Shown piece after piece: positions 1 through 5,370 of a stretch of 5,949 nucleotides of DNA. Numbering within the stretch: position 1 is the stretch's first letter; each line of letters begins with the position of its first letter. The notes under the pieces are model-generated. The model saw only the letters and a program-made list of their open reading frames with translations. It was not told the origin of the DNA and did not search any database. The DNA is taken from positions 1-5,949 of the forward strand of contig DGNT01000156.1 of the NCBI GenBank assembly GCA_002389055.1. The letters run 5' to 3'. Made by a program: the position numbers and the translations under genes. This DNA comes from Alcanivorax sp. UBA4485 (GTDB lineage: Bacteria; Pseudomonadota; Gammaproteobacteria; Pseudomonadales; Alcanivoracaceae).

Positions 1-57
1 TTGCGGCCTGGATTGAGACACCGAACCGAAGCTCGACCCGACGAAGAGAGACCGACC

Positions 58-327
58 ATGGCGATCCGCGAAGACCTGTGGGACTTTCCCCACGACATGC
101 AGCTCAAGGTCATGGGCGCCGCCGACGCGCCCCTGGAAGACGCGGTGGCGGACATCCTGGAACAGCATCTGGCGGATTTCGACCGCCACGCCCATCTGAG
201 CAGCCGCCCCAGCACCAAAGGCAACTTCGTGTCGATCACCGCCAGCGTGACGCTGCACCACCGCGAACAGGTGGAAAACATCTACCGGGATCTGGATGCC
301 TGCCCGCACGTTAAAATCACCCTCTGA
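58..327 (+). CDS. ybeD: UPF0250 / DUF493 family protein YbeD
   Basis: An 89-residue protein of the YbeD (UPF0250, DUF493) family; E. coli YbeD is about the same length (87 residues). Family features visible are an N-terminal LWDFP, a KVMG segment near residues 17-20, the RPSTKGNF block near 49-56, and a C-terminal HHREQVENIYRDL helix. The fold is a small ferredoxin-like alpha/beta domain resembling ACT-type regulatory domains. Its biochemical role is not established; the constant linkage to lipB and lipA suggests a link to lipoate metabolism, which is inference. I chose ATG 58 because it follows a purine-rich AAGAGAGACCG (44-54) and the conserved sequence begins there; the frame stays open upstream to TTG at 1, but those residues (RPGLRHRTEARPDEER) are not family-like. 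The gene ends 13 nt before lipB and is probably cotranscribed with it. No convincing promoter lies in the 57 nt upstream, so transcription likely enters from outside the window. Confidence 0.93.
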   Translation: MAIREDLWDFPHDMQLKVMGAADAPLEDAVADILEQHLADFDRHAHLSSRPSTKGNFVSITASVTLHHREQVENIYRDLDACPHVKITL

Positions 328-340
328 GCCGGCGCCCGCC

Positions 341-1006
341 ATGCCAGCCTCGCCCGTGACCGTGCGTTATTTCCCCCGCGTCGACTACCCGCCCTGCTGG
401 CAGGCGATGAAGGATTTCACCGAGCAGCGCGACGCGCACACCGGCGACGAACTCTGGGTATTGGAGCACCCGCCGGTTTACACCCTGGGCCAGGCCGGCA
501 AGCCGGAACACATCCTCGACCCCGGCGATATCCCGGTGGTGCACAGCGACCGGGGCGGCCAGGTGACCTACCACGGCCCCGGGCAGACGGTGATTTACCT
601 GCTGCTGGACGTGCGCCGGCTGGGCCTGGGCGCCCGCGCCGTGGTCACCGCCATTGAAGACAGCGTGGTGGAGTACCTGCGCGACCAGGGCCTGGACGCG
701 GAAAACCGGCCCGGCGCCCCCGGCGTCTATGTGGCGGGCGCCAAGATCGCCTCGCTGGGGCTGCGCATCCGCCAGCGCGGCAGCTACCACGGTCTGTCGC
801 TCAACCGCGAACCGGACCCGGCGCCCTGGCGGCGCATCAACCCCTGTGGCTACGCTGGCCAGCCAGTGACCAGCCTGGCCGCCGAGGGCGTGTCGGTGTC
901 CCGCCAGACCCTGGAGCAGGATCTGGTTACCATTCTGTCGCGCCGGCTGGGGCTCGTGCCCCGGACAGCCCCGCCACCAAGTTGGTATACTGGCGCCGAT
1001 CAATGA
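341..1006 (+). CDS. lipB: Octanoyl-[ACP]:protein N-octanoyltransferase LipB
   Basis: A 221-residue octanoyltransferase that moves octanoate from acyl carrier protein onto the lipoyl-domain lysine of 2-oxoacid dehydrogenase E2 subunits and GcvH, the first step of cytoplasmic lipoate synthesis. The signature RGGQVTYHGPGQ lies at residues 71-82. The catalytic lysine is K135 (in GAKIASLG) and the catalytic cysteine is C169 (in INPCGYAG), which match the family's Lys/Cys dyad; YHGLSLN at 149-155 is also typical. E. coli LipB is 213 residues. The start at 341 puts the first residues directly before the conserved VRYFPRVDY strand and leaves a 13-nt gap after ybeD. An in-frame ATG at 296 would overlap ybeD and add 15 non-conserved residues. 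No strong Shine-Dalgarno is visible before 341, so translation may be coupled to ybeD. The C-terminal tail after about residue 205 (RTAPPPSWYTGADQ) is not conserved, and its DNA contains a possible lipA promoter. The reading frame is intact. Confidence 0.96.
   Translation: MPASPVTVRYFPRVDYPPCWQAMKDFTEQRDAHTGDELWVLEHPPVYTLGQAGKPEHILDPGDIPVVHSDRGGQVTYHGPGQTVIYLLLDVRRLGLGARAVVTAIEDSVVEYLRDQGLDAENRPGAPGVYVAGAKIASLGLRIRQRGSYHGLSLNREPDPAPWRRINPCGYAGQPVTSLAAEGVSVSRQTLEQDLVTILSRRLGLVPRTAPPPSWYTGADQ
962..991 (+). promoter_or_regulatory. Candidate internal promoter for lipA
   Basis: TATACT at 986-991 matches the sigma-70 -10 consensus at five of six positions and stands out in a GC-rich coding region. 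CGGACA at 962-967, 18 nt upstream, shares GACA with the -35 consensus. Transcription would start near 998, giving a lipA leader of about 44 nt. The box overlaps the non-conserved end of lipB, where it is free to evolve. It is a pattern match only. Confidence 0.38.
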
Positions 1007-1041
1007 CGCCCAAAAGGCACACAACCGTAAGAGAGACCGCC

Positions 1042-2046
1042 ATGAGCGAAGCCCAGGCCGACCGCCCGGTGAAAGCGAAGGTTAAAATCGGCGACAAACT
1101 ACGCGGCGCCGACAAGGTCCGCACCATCCCGCTGGTCAACGAAGTCCGTCCGACGCGCGAGCGCAAACCGGACTGGATTCGCGTGCGGGTACCCGCCAAC
1201 GGCGAAATTCAGCGCATCAAATCGATGCTGCGCAAGCAGAAGCTGCACACCGTGTGCGAGGAAGCGGCCTGCCCCAACCTGCCGGAATGCTTCGGCGGCG
1301 GCACCGCCACCTTCATGATCATGGGCGACATCTGTACCCGGCGCTGCTCGTTCTGCGACGTGGGCTTCGGCCGGCCCAACGGCCTCGACCCGGACGAACC
1401 CAAGCACCTGGCGGAATCGGTGGCCGACCTGGGGCTCAAGTACGTGGTGATCACCTCGGTGGACCGGGACGATCTGCCCGACGGCGGCGCCGCCCATTTC
1501 GCCGAGTGCATCCGTGAAGTGCGCGCGCTGAGCCCGGACACCAAGGTGGAAATCCTGACGCCGGATTTCCGCCCCTGCCTGGACGACGCCCTGGATATTC
1601 TCGACGCCACCCCGCCGGACGTGTTCAACCACAACATCGAAACGGTGCCGCACCTGTACAAAAAGGCCCGCCCCGGCGCCCGCTACGAGCACTCTCTGAA
1701 ACTGCTGCAGCGCTTCGGCGAGCGGCGCCCGGACGTGCCCACCAAGTCCGGCATTATGGTGGGCCTGGGCGAGACCAATGATCAGGTTCTGGAAACGCTG
1801 CGCGATCTGCGCGACCACGGCGTGGATATGATCACCATCGGCCAGTACCTGCAGCCCAGCAAGTTCCACGCGCCGGTGGAGCGCTACGTGCACCCGGACG
1901 ATTTCAGAATGTTCGCGGTGGAAGGCCGCAAGATGGGCTTCACCTCGGTGGCCTCCGGCCCCATGGTGCGCAGCTCCTACCACGCCGACCTGCAGCACAA
2001 AGGCATCGATGTGGGCGACCCGGAGAACCTGGCCCGCGAGGTCTAA
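1042..2046 (+). CDS. lipA: Lipoyl synthase LipA (radical SAM)
   Basis: A 334-residue radical-SAM enzyme that inserts sulfur at C6 and C8 of protein-bound octanoyl groups, completing lipoyl cofactors for pyruvate and 2-oxoglutarate dehydrogenases and the glycine cleavage system. Both iron-sulfur sites are complete: the auxiliary cluster CX4CX5C at C72, C77, C83 and the radical-SAM CX3CX2C at C98, C102, C105 (CTRRCSFC). The C-terminal RSSYHA motif at 310-315, whose serine ligates the sacrificial auxiliary cluster in known LipA structures, is present. VFNHNIETV (194-202) and TIGQYLQPS (265-273) are also family blocks. E. coli LipA has 321 residues; the extra length is a basic N-terminal extension. 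ATG 1042 is preceded by AAGAGAGACCG (1029-1039), the same 11 nt that precede ybeD. Another ATG at 1003 overlaps the lipB stop (ATGA) but lacks such a site and encodes no conserved residues. Transcription is likely from the ybeD-lipB operon, possibly helped by an internal promoter. Confidence 0.97.
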   Translation: MSEAQADRPVKAKVKIGDKLRGADKVRTIPLVNEVRPTRERKPDWIRVRVPANGEIQRIKSMLRKQKLHTVCEEAACPNLPECFGGGTATFMIMGDICTRRCSFCDVGFGRPNGLDPDEPKHLAESVADLGLKYVVITSVDRDDLPDGGAAHFAECIREVRALSPDTKVEILTPDFRPCLDDALDILDATPPDVFNHNIETVPHLYKKARPGARYEHSLKLLQRFGERRPDVPTKSGIMVGLGETNDQVLETLRDLRDHGVDMITIGQYLQPSKFHAPVERYVHPDDFRMFAVEGRKMGFTSVASGPMVRSSYHADLQHKGIDVGDPENLAREV

Positions 2047-2049
2047 CCA

Positions 2050-2199
2050 CCTTGTAGGAGCGGGCCTCGCCCGCGAAAGGGTGGCTCCCAGCCACCCGGC
2101 AGGATCCCAGAGAGGCTGATGGAGCTGCCGTTAGACATCTCTCTGGCATCCTGCCGGGAGCTTCGCTCCCTTTCGCGGGCATGGCCCGCTCGCACAAGG
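2050..2199. repeat. Inverted pair of REP-like palindromic units (BIME-like), likely bidirectional terminator
   Basis: Two REP-like units face each other between the convergent ends of lipA and the DUF6164 gene. The outer ends are CCTTGT (2050-2055) and ACAAGG (2194-2199). Each unit holds a GCGGGC-N3-GCCCGC hairpin (2060-2074 with loop CTC; 2175-2189 with loop ATG), then GAAAGGG or its complement, then a second perfect hairpin: GGGTGGCT-CCC-AGCCACCC (2079-2097) on the left and GGGAGC-TTC-GCTCCC (2156-2170) on the right. Further in, CCCGGCAGGAT (2095-2105) pairs with ATCCTGCCGGG (2148-2158), and CCAGAGAG (2107-2114) with CTCTCTGG (2139-2146). A loop of about 24 nt remains in the middle. The TGTAGGAGCGGGC...GCCCGCGAAAG pattern resembles known Pseudomonas REP sequences, which are mobilised by RAYT transposases. 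No RAYT gene is in the window. Its position suggests it also stops transcription from both sides, although no T-tract is present. Confidence 0.85.
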
Positions 2200-2203
2200 C
2201 GGG

Positions 2204-2566
2204 TTAGCCCAGCGTTACGAACGGCACCACCGTGATCAGCAGCACGGCGATGGCGGCGATCAGAAACGCCAAGGCCCGCAGGGGCCGGGCGCGCAGGTTG
2301 CGCCACACGGTGGTGGGTTCGCCGCGCTGGTGCGCCTGCTCGAAGGCGGCGCGCTGCTGCTCGAGACGGCGCCGCTGATAGCCCGCCAGCAACGGCCGGG
2401 CCCGCTCCCAATCCTGATCGTCGCTCAGCCAGATGCCGCCGGCGGAAACACCCCAAACGCTGGGTTCGGTCTGATAATGGGCGATGCCGTGCTGATCCAG
2501 CAGCGCGCAGATCTCATCGCGCTCGTCATCGGGCACCCGGCGCAGGTTAAGCAACAGTTTGGACAT
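2204..2566 (-). CDS. DUF6164-like protein with C-terminal membrane helix
   Basis: A 120-residue protein of unknown function. The N-terminal part (about 1-50) opens with MSKLLLNLRRVPDDERDEI, then a short helix, HGIAHYQT and WGVSAGGIWL. This resembles the small alpha/beta domain of DUF6164 proteins found in gammaproteobacteria; I recall the pattern but could not search it. A charged, probably helical segment rich in Arg, Glu and Gln follows (about 52-85). Residues 97-118 (RALAFLIAAIAVLLITVVPFV) form a hydrophobic helix ending two residues from the stop, preceded by RNLRARPLR. This suggests a tail-anchored inner-membrane protein with its N-domain in the cytoplasm. The start is supported by GAGGAAA five nt upstream on the minus strand (plus-strand 2572-2578). 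It is convergent with lipA across the REP pair and divergent from dacB. The function cannot be inferred from context. Confidence 0.83.
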   Translation of the reverse strand: MSKLLLNLRRVPDDERDEICALLDQHGIAHYQTEPSVWGVSAGGIWLSDDQDWERARPLLAGYQRRRLEQQRAAFEQAHQRGEPTTVWRNLRARPLRALAFLIAAIAVLLITVVPFVTLG

Positions 2567-2758
2567 CCAGGTTTCCTCGTTGGGCAGGGTGGGCGATCCG
2601 CGACGCCACTATAACAAACCACGGCACGAACCCCGCCACGTTGAGCGCTTTAAGAATTTACAATTGCCCTACCAACGCCCTCCTGACCGCCCCCGGCTTT
2701 TCCTTTACGCTAGTGTTCACTAACCCCTTGCACCCTAAACAGGGAGAGTTCCGGACTT
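2567..2758. promoter_or_regulatory. Divergent intergenic control region (DUF6164 gene / dacB)
   Basis: This 192-nt gap separates two divergent genes and should hold a promoter for each. For the minus-strand gene, TATAGT (plus-strand 2608-2613) is a good -10, but I see no clear -35. For dacB, an AT-rich pocket at about 2645-2668 in otherwise GC-rich DNA holds TACAAT (2659-2664), a five-of-six -10 match, again without a good -35 at normal spacing. TTTACG (2704-2709) is another weak element. AGGGAGAG (2741-2748) is the dacB ribosome-binding site. The assignment of individual boxes is uncertain; that the gap holds two promoters follows from gene orientation. Confidence 0.45.
2678..2695 (+). repeat. 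18-nt direct repeat, copy 1 (dacB leader)
   Basis: CCCTCCTGACCGCCCCCG occurs here and again, identically, at 2802-2819, with an offset of 124 nt. This copy is in the untranslated region before dacB. It is out of phase with the coding copy by one nucleotide, so it is not a displaced start of the same reading frame. Its function is unknown. Confidence 0.8.
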
Positions 2759-4249
2759 ATGCGGCTTGCCGTTCGTGTTCTGTCGATTGTTGTTGCCGCC
2801 ACCCTCCTGACCGCCCCCGCCGGCGCCGAAGACTGGCCGGAGCGGATCATGGAGCGCATGGAAGCGCTGCAACTGCCGGACGAAGCGCTGGCCCTCGCCG
2901 CCGTGCCTCTCGACGGCCCCGGCGAAGCGCGCTTCGTCAACGCCGACCGGGTGATGAACCCGGGCTCCACCATGAAGCTGCTGACCACCTACGCGGCGCT
3001 GGAACTGCTCGGCCCCAGTTTCAAATGGCACACCCGCGTTTACACCAACGGCGAACTGAAGGGCGATGTCCTGCACGGCGACCTGTTCCTGGTCGGCGCC
3101 GGCGACCCCAAGCTCACCGAGGAACGGCTCTGGCAGTTGCTGCGCGATCTGCGCGCCTACGGCATCCGTCAGGTGCAAGGCGACCTGGTGCTGGATGACT
3201 CCTACTTCCGGCTGCCCCACGGCCAGCCGCATTTCGACGATGACGGCAACGACCCCCACGCGCCCTTTCTGGTGGAGCCCCACGCCCTGCTCACCAATCT
3301 GAACGTGTTTCACTTCCAGTTCGCAGCCCGCAAGGACGGGGTCAGCGCCTGGATGGATCCGGTCACCGACGCCGTGACCCTGGACAACCAGATCACCCTG
3401 ACCCGCGGCGGCCGCTGCCCGTCCGGCCGCCGCCTCAAACTGGAGCCCAGCTACCAGGACAACGGCCGCATCACGGTCACCGCCACCGGCTCGCTGCCGC
3501 CCGGGTGCCGGGCCGGCGACTATCTGTCGCTGATGAGCCAGGAAACCTACACCGCCGCCATTATCCGCGGCCTGTGGCAACAGCTGGGCGGCACCCTTAC
3601 CGGCGCTACCCGCTTCGACCGCCTGCCCACCGGCGCCGACCTGCTCGCCACCACCTCATCGCCGGACCTGGTCACCATGGTCCGCGACATCAACAAGTGG
3701 AGCAGCAACGTGATGGCGCGCCAGCTCTACCTGACCATCGGCGCCGAACACCGCCTGGCGGAGGACCGCGACGACCTGGCCGCCGCCGAGCGCACCATCA
3801 AGGACTGGATGGCGCTGAAAGGCATGGACCCGCGCGCGGTAGTGCTGGACAACGGCGCCGGCCTGTCCCGCAACGCGCGCATGAGCCCCATGGAGCAGAT
3901 CAAAATGCTGCAGCAGGCCTGGCGCAGCCCGTTCGCCGCCGAGCTGATCGCCTCGCTGCCGCTGGTGGCCATGGACGGCACCATGCACAACCGGCTGCGC
4001 GACACCGGCCTGCGCGGCGAAGGCCACATCAAGACCGGCTCACTCACCAATGTGCGCGCGGTGGCCGGCTTCACCCGCGACAGCAACAACACCACCTGGG
4101 CGGTATCGGCCATCGTTAACACCCCCTCGGCCTGGAAGAGCCAGGCGGTACTCGACGACGTGCTGGAGGCAGTGCACCGTCTGCCCGGCGCCCAGGCGGC
4201 GGCGGCGGTCACCCAGGCCCAGGCGCGCGCCGCCGGCAGCGGCGGCTGA
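2759..4249 (+). CDS. dacB: D-alanyl-D-alanine carboxypeptidase/endopeptidase (PBP4 type, peptidase S13)
   Basis: A 496-residue class C penicillin-binding protein of the PBP4 family. It cleaves terminal D-Ala and D-Ala-mDAP cross-links in periplasmic peptidoglycan, helping turnover and recycling. The signal peptide is residues 1-23 (MRLAV...TAPAGA, predicted cut AGA/ED). All three active-site motifs are present: S70-T-M-K73 (SxxK, in NPGSTMKLLTT), S315-S-N317 (SxN) and K425-T-G427 (KTG, in HIKTGSL). The large insertion between motifs one and two, typical of PBP4 domains II and III, is intact; its two cysteines, C220 and C250, could form a disulfide. DNGAGLSRNARMSP (364-377) is also typical of the family. 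E. coli PBP4 is 477 residues; the excess is mainly an Ala/Gln-rich C-terminal tail (about 478-496) of no evident function. ATG 2759 follows AGGGAGAG at 2741-2748 and gives a complete signal peptide. The gene is alone on its strand here, with no clear terminator after it. Confidence 0.95.
   Translation: MRLAVRVLSIVVAATLLTAPAGAEDWPERIMERMEALQLPDEALALAAVPLDGPGEARFVNADRVMNPGSTMKLLTTYAALELLGPSFKWHTRVYTNGELKGDVLHGDLFLVGAGDPKLTEERLWQLLRDLRAYGIRQVQGDLVLDDSYFRLPHGQPHFDDDGNDPHAPFLVEPHALLTNLNVFHFQFAARKDGVSAWMDPVTDAVTLDNQITLTRGGRCPSGRRLKLEPSYQDNGRITVTATGSLPPGCRAGDYLSLMSQETYTAAIIRGLWQQLGGTLTGATRFDRLPTGADLLATTSSPDLVTMVRDINKWSSNVMARQLYLTIGAEHRLAEDRDDLAAAERTIKDWMALKGMDPRAVVLDNGAGLSRNARMSPMEQIKMLQQAWRSPFAAELIASLPLVAMDGTMHNRLRDTGLRGEGHIKTGSLTNVRAVAGFTRDSNNTTWAVSAIVNTPSAWKSQAVLDDVLEAVHRLPGAQAAAAVTQAQARAAGSGG
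2802..2819 (+). repeat. 18-nt direct repeat, copy 2 (within dacB signal-peptide codons)
   Basis: The second identical copy of CCCTCCTGACCGCCCCCG lies within the codons for signal-peptide residues TLLTAPA (about 15-21). The flanks also partly agree (CGCC before copy 1 and CCAC before copy 2; GGC or CGG after). The first copy is in the leader at 2678-2695. Confidence 0.8.
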
Positions 4250-4301
4250 TCTTATGTCCGCCGCGGTGTTCCGCCCCGTTCATCGGTAAGCTTTTCAGGT
4301 A

Positions 4302-4316
4302 TTGCCTTGACGGCAA
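4302..4316. promoter_or_regulatory. Small dyad TTGCC-N5-GGCAA upstream of the GST gene
   Basis: TTGCC (4302-4306) and GGCAA (4312-4316) form a perfect five-base inverted repeat around TTGAC. It lies just upstream of the likely extended -10 for the transferase gene (4331-4339), so it could be a small operator. It could also be chance, since five-base arms are short. TTGACG inside it (4307-4312) looks like a -35 but sits 21 nt from the -10, which is too far for a normal promoter. Confidence 0.25.
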
Positions 4317-4330
4317 AGCAGGCCGCCCGG

Positions 4331-4339
4331 TGCTATGCT
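4331..4339 (+). promoter_or_regulatory. Candidate extended -10 promoter for the GST gene
   Basis: TGCTATGCT contains the extended -10 TG-N motif followed by TATGCT (four of six consensus positions). Extended -10 promoters can work with a poor -35, and none is seen at 17 nt. Initiation near 4346 would give a leader of about 35 nt before ATG 4381. The 131-nt gap after dacB and this element suggest independent transcription. Confidence 0.4.
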
Positions 4340-4380
4340 CTGCGCTGCATTCACTACCCTTACCGTATCGGGGAAGCTCA

Positions 4381-5049
4381 ATGATCATCGTCCACCATCT
4401 GGAAAAATCCCGCTCGCAACGCATTGTCTGGCTGCTCGAGGAGCTCGGCATTCCCTACGAAATCGAGCATTACAAACGCGACCCCAACACCATGCTGGCC
4501 CCTGAAGCGCTGCGCCGGGTGCACCCCCTGGGCAAGTCACCGGTGATCACCGACGGCGACACCGTGGTGGCGGAATCCGGCGCTATTATCGAGTACCTGG
4601 TGGAAAAGCACGGCGGCGGCCGCCTCAAACCCGCCGTGGACGACCCCAACTGGCTGCACTATCAGTACTGGCTGCACTACGCGGAAGGCTCACTGATGCC
4701 GCTGATGGTGATGAAGCTGATCTTCAGCCGGGTCCCCAAGACGCCGATGCCGTTCTTCGCCAAGCCGATCGCCAAAAAAATCAGCGGCGGCCTGGTGGGC
4801 GGCTTCGTGCAGCCGCGTATCGAAGACCAGCTGCGCCTGGTGGAAAGCCATCTCGCCAGCCACACCTGGTTCGCCGGCGAGGCACTGACCGCCGCCGACG
4901 TGCAGATGAGTTTCCCGCTGCAGGCCGCCGGCGCCCGCGCCAACCTGGACGCCTTGCCGCATATCCGCGACTTCATTCAGCGCGTGGAAGCGCGCCCGGC
5001 CTATCAGCGCGGTATCGAGCGCACCGGCCCGCTGGAACTGCTCGGCTGA
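4381..5049 (+). CDS. Glutathione S-transferase, GTT1-like
   Basis: A 222-residue cytoplasmic protein with the two-domain glutathione S-transferase fold. The thioredoxin-like N-domain (about 1-80) has KSRSQRIVWLLEELG at 9-23, where S10 or S12 is the likely catalytic or glutathione-activating serine. It has HPLGKSPVI at 48-56 with the cis-proline P54, and ESGAIIEYL at 65-73, whose E65-S66 binds the gamma-glutamyl part of glutathione. The helical C-domain carries the folding N-capping box T170-A-A-D173 in GEALTAADVQMSFPL. The N-terminal pattern is closest to the GTT1-like subgroup as I remember it; the substrate (electrophile conjugation or peroxide reduction) cannot be read from sequence. ATG 4381 follows GGGGAAG (about 4370-4376) and begins at the first beta strand (MIIVHHL); an upstream in-frame ATG at 4330 overlaps the likely promoter and adds non-conserved residues. 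It appears monocistronic, with its own promoter-like element and a downstream terminator-like hairpin. Confidence 0.93.
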   Translation: MIIVHHLEKSRSQRIVWLLEELGIPYEIEHYKRDPNTMLAPEALRRVHPLGKSPVITDGDTVVAESGAIIEYLVEKHGGGRLKPAVDDPNWLHYQYWLHYAEGSLMPLMVMKLIFSRVPKTPMPFFAKPIAKKISGGLVGGFVQPRIEDQLRLVESHLASHTWFAGEALTAADVQMSFPLQAAGARANLDALPHIRDFIQRVEARPAYQRGIERTGPLELLG

Positions 5050-5064
5050 ATCCCCCCTCCAGAC

Positions 5065-5117
5065 GGACCCGGTCACCCGGCATGATGGCCGCGAACTGTG
5101 ACCCGGGTCCCCTTTCT
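5065..5117 (+). terminator. Probable Rho-independent terminator after the GST gene
   Basis: GGACCCGGTCAC (5065-5076) pairs with GTGACCCGGGTCC (5098-5110) to give a 12-bp GC-rich stem with one bulged C (5104). The 21-nt loop contains a further small CGGC/GCCG stem (5079-5091 region). CCTTTCT (5111-5117) is a short, interrupted T-tract. The hairpin starts 15 nt after the stop codon. The weak T-tract lowers certainty. Confidence 0.6.
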
Positions 5118-5128
5118 ACTAAAGTCCA

Positions 5129-5157
5129 ATGACGCTAATTGCATAAGCCCTTATTCT
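5129..5157 (+). promoter_or_regulatory. Candidate promoter for the 29-residue membrane protein gene
   Basis: ATGACG (5129-5134) and TATTCT (5152-5157) are each four-of-six matches to sigma-70 elements, at the ideal 17-nt spacing. The spacer and -10 contain a 12-bp dyad, ATAAG-CC-CTTAT (5143-5154). Start near 5164 would put the larger palindrome (5168-5184) at about +5 to +21, a repressor-like position. A second TATTCT at 5204-5209 is an alternative -10. The region 5115-5190 is clearly AT-richer than its surroundings. Confidence 0.33.
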
Positions 5158-5167
5158 TACAAGCATT

Positions 5168-5184
5168 AACAGTAAGTTACTGTT
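5168..5184. promoter_or_regulatory. Perfect 17-bp palindrome, likely operator
   Basis: AACAGTAA (5168-5175), a central G (5176) and TTACTGTT (5177-5184) make a perfect eight-base inverted repeat. Length, symmetry and AT-rich composition fit a binding site for a dimeric helix-turn-helix repressor, for example of TetR or GntR type, but I do not recognise the motif. It has no T-tract of terminator type, and the previous gene already has a terminator-like hairpin upstream. It lies about 84 nt before the start of the small membrane protein gene. Confidence 0.55.
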
Positions 5185-5267
5185 TTCAGGGCCGCCGCTG
5201 CCCTATTCTCAAATGCAAAAAATGGCTTGGCATCAAGCTTTCGGCTGACTCACTGGTCTGGGGAAAT

Positions 5268-5357
5268 ATGATTCTGCTGTATTTTCTAATCGCTTTGGGA
5301 GTGGTCTTCCTGATTGCGGAAGGGGTGCAACGCTACCTGGCGCGCCGCCGGGACTGA
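5268..5357 (+). CDS. 29-residue single-pass membrane microprotein
   Basis: A predicted 29-residue protein, MILLYFLIALGVVFLIAEG followed by VQRYLARRRD. Residues 1-17 form a hydrophobic stretch long enough to cross most of a membrane. The C-terminal part carries four arginines (R22, R26-R28), so by the positive-inside rule the C-terminus should be cytoplasmic. GGGGAA (5260-5265) just before the ATG is a reasonable ribosome-binding site, though its spacing to ATG is short. The frame is open back to a TTG at 5139, but those residues run through the palindrome and promoter region and look non-coding. I recognise no family. Small proteins of this form often regulate a larger membrane partner; none is identifiable here. 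A dyad-rich upstream region suggests regulated expression. It could be a chance frame, but start site, hydrophobicity and tail all agree. Confidence 0.58.
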   Translation: MILLYFLIALGVVFLIAEGVQRYLARRRD

Positions 5358-5370
5358 CCCGCCCTTCACG

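Noticed and set aside
296..340. Earlier lipB start at ATG 296
   Set aside because: It overlaps ybeD by 32 nt and adds 15 residues (MPARTLKSPSEPAPA) that are not family-like; ATG 341 gives the usual length.
317..1024. 235-codon minus-strand open frame opposite lipB
   Set aside because: It is a mirror of lipB codon bias with no recognisable domain. lipB has its catalytic Lys and Cys intact.
1099..1998. 299-codon open frame on the minus strand opposite lipA
   Set aside because: It lies wholly under a complete, motif-rich lipA. High-GC codon use keeps the opposite strand open; the translation is His/Ala/Gly/Val-rich low complexity with no known domain.
2050..2199. CRISPR repeat or insertion-sequence end
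   Set aside because: There are only two units, in inverted orientation, with no regular spacers, no transposase and no target-site duplication. The REP-like hairpin design explains it better.
2641..3198. 185-codon plus-strand frame starting with TTG upstream of dacB
   Set aside because: It runs out of frame through dacB and becomes an Arg/Pro-rich shadow translation; its first part crosses the dacB promoter region.
2735..3580. 281-codon minus-strand open frame opposite dacB
   Set aside because: The composition is skewed to Gly, Ala, Val and Gln, and it is covered by a complete dacB with signal peptide and all three active-site motifs.
4307..4339. Classical -35/-10 promoter TTGACG...TATGCT for the GST gene
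   Set aside because: The spacing is 21 nt, too long for sigma-70. The extended -10 reading without a -35 is preferred.
5168..5184. Palindrome read as a terminator hairpin
   Set aside because: The stem is AT-rich with a one-base centre that cannot form a loop without opening pairs, and a stronger GC-rich hairpin already follows the GST gene at 5065-5110.
5139..5267. Upstream extension of the small membrane protein to TTG 5139 (72 residues)
   Set aside because: It would translate through the palindrome and candidate promoter and has no ribosome-binding site. ATG 5268 has GGGGAA before it and begins at the hydrophobic helix.
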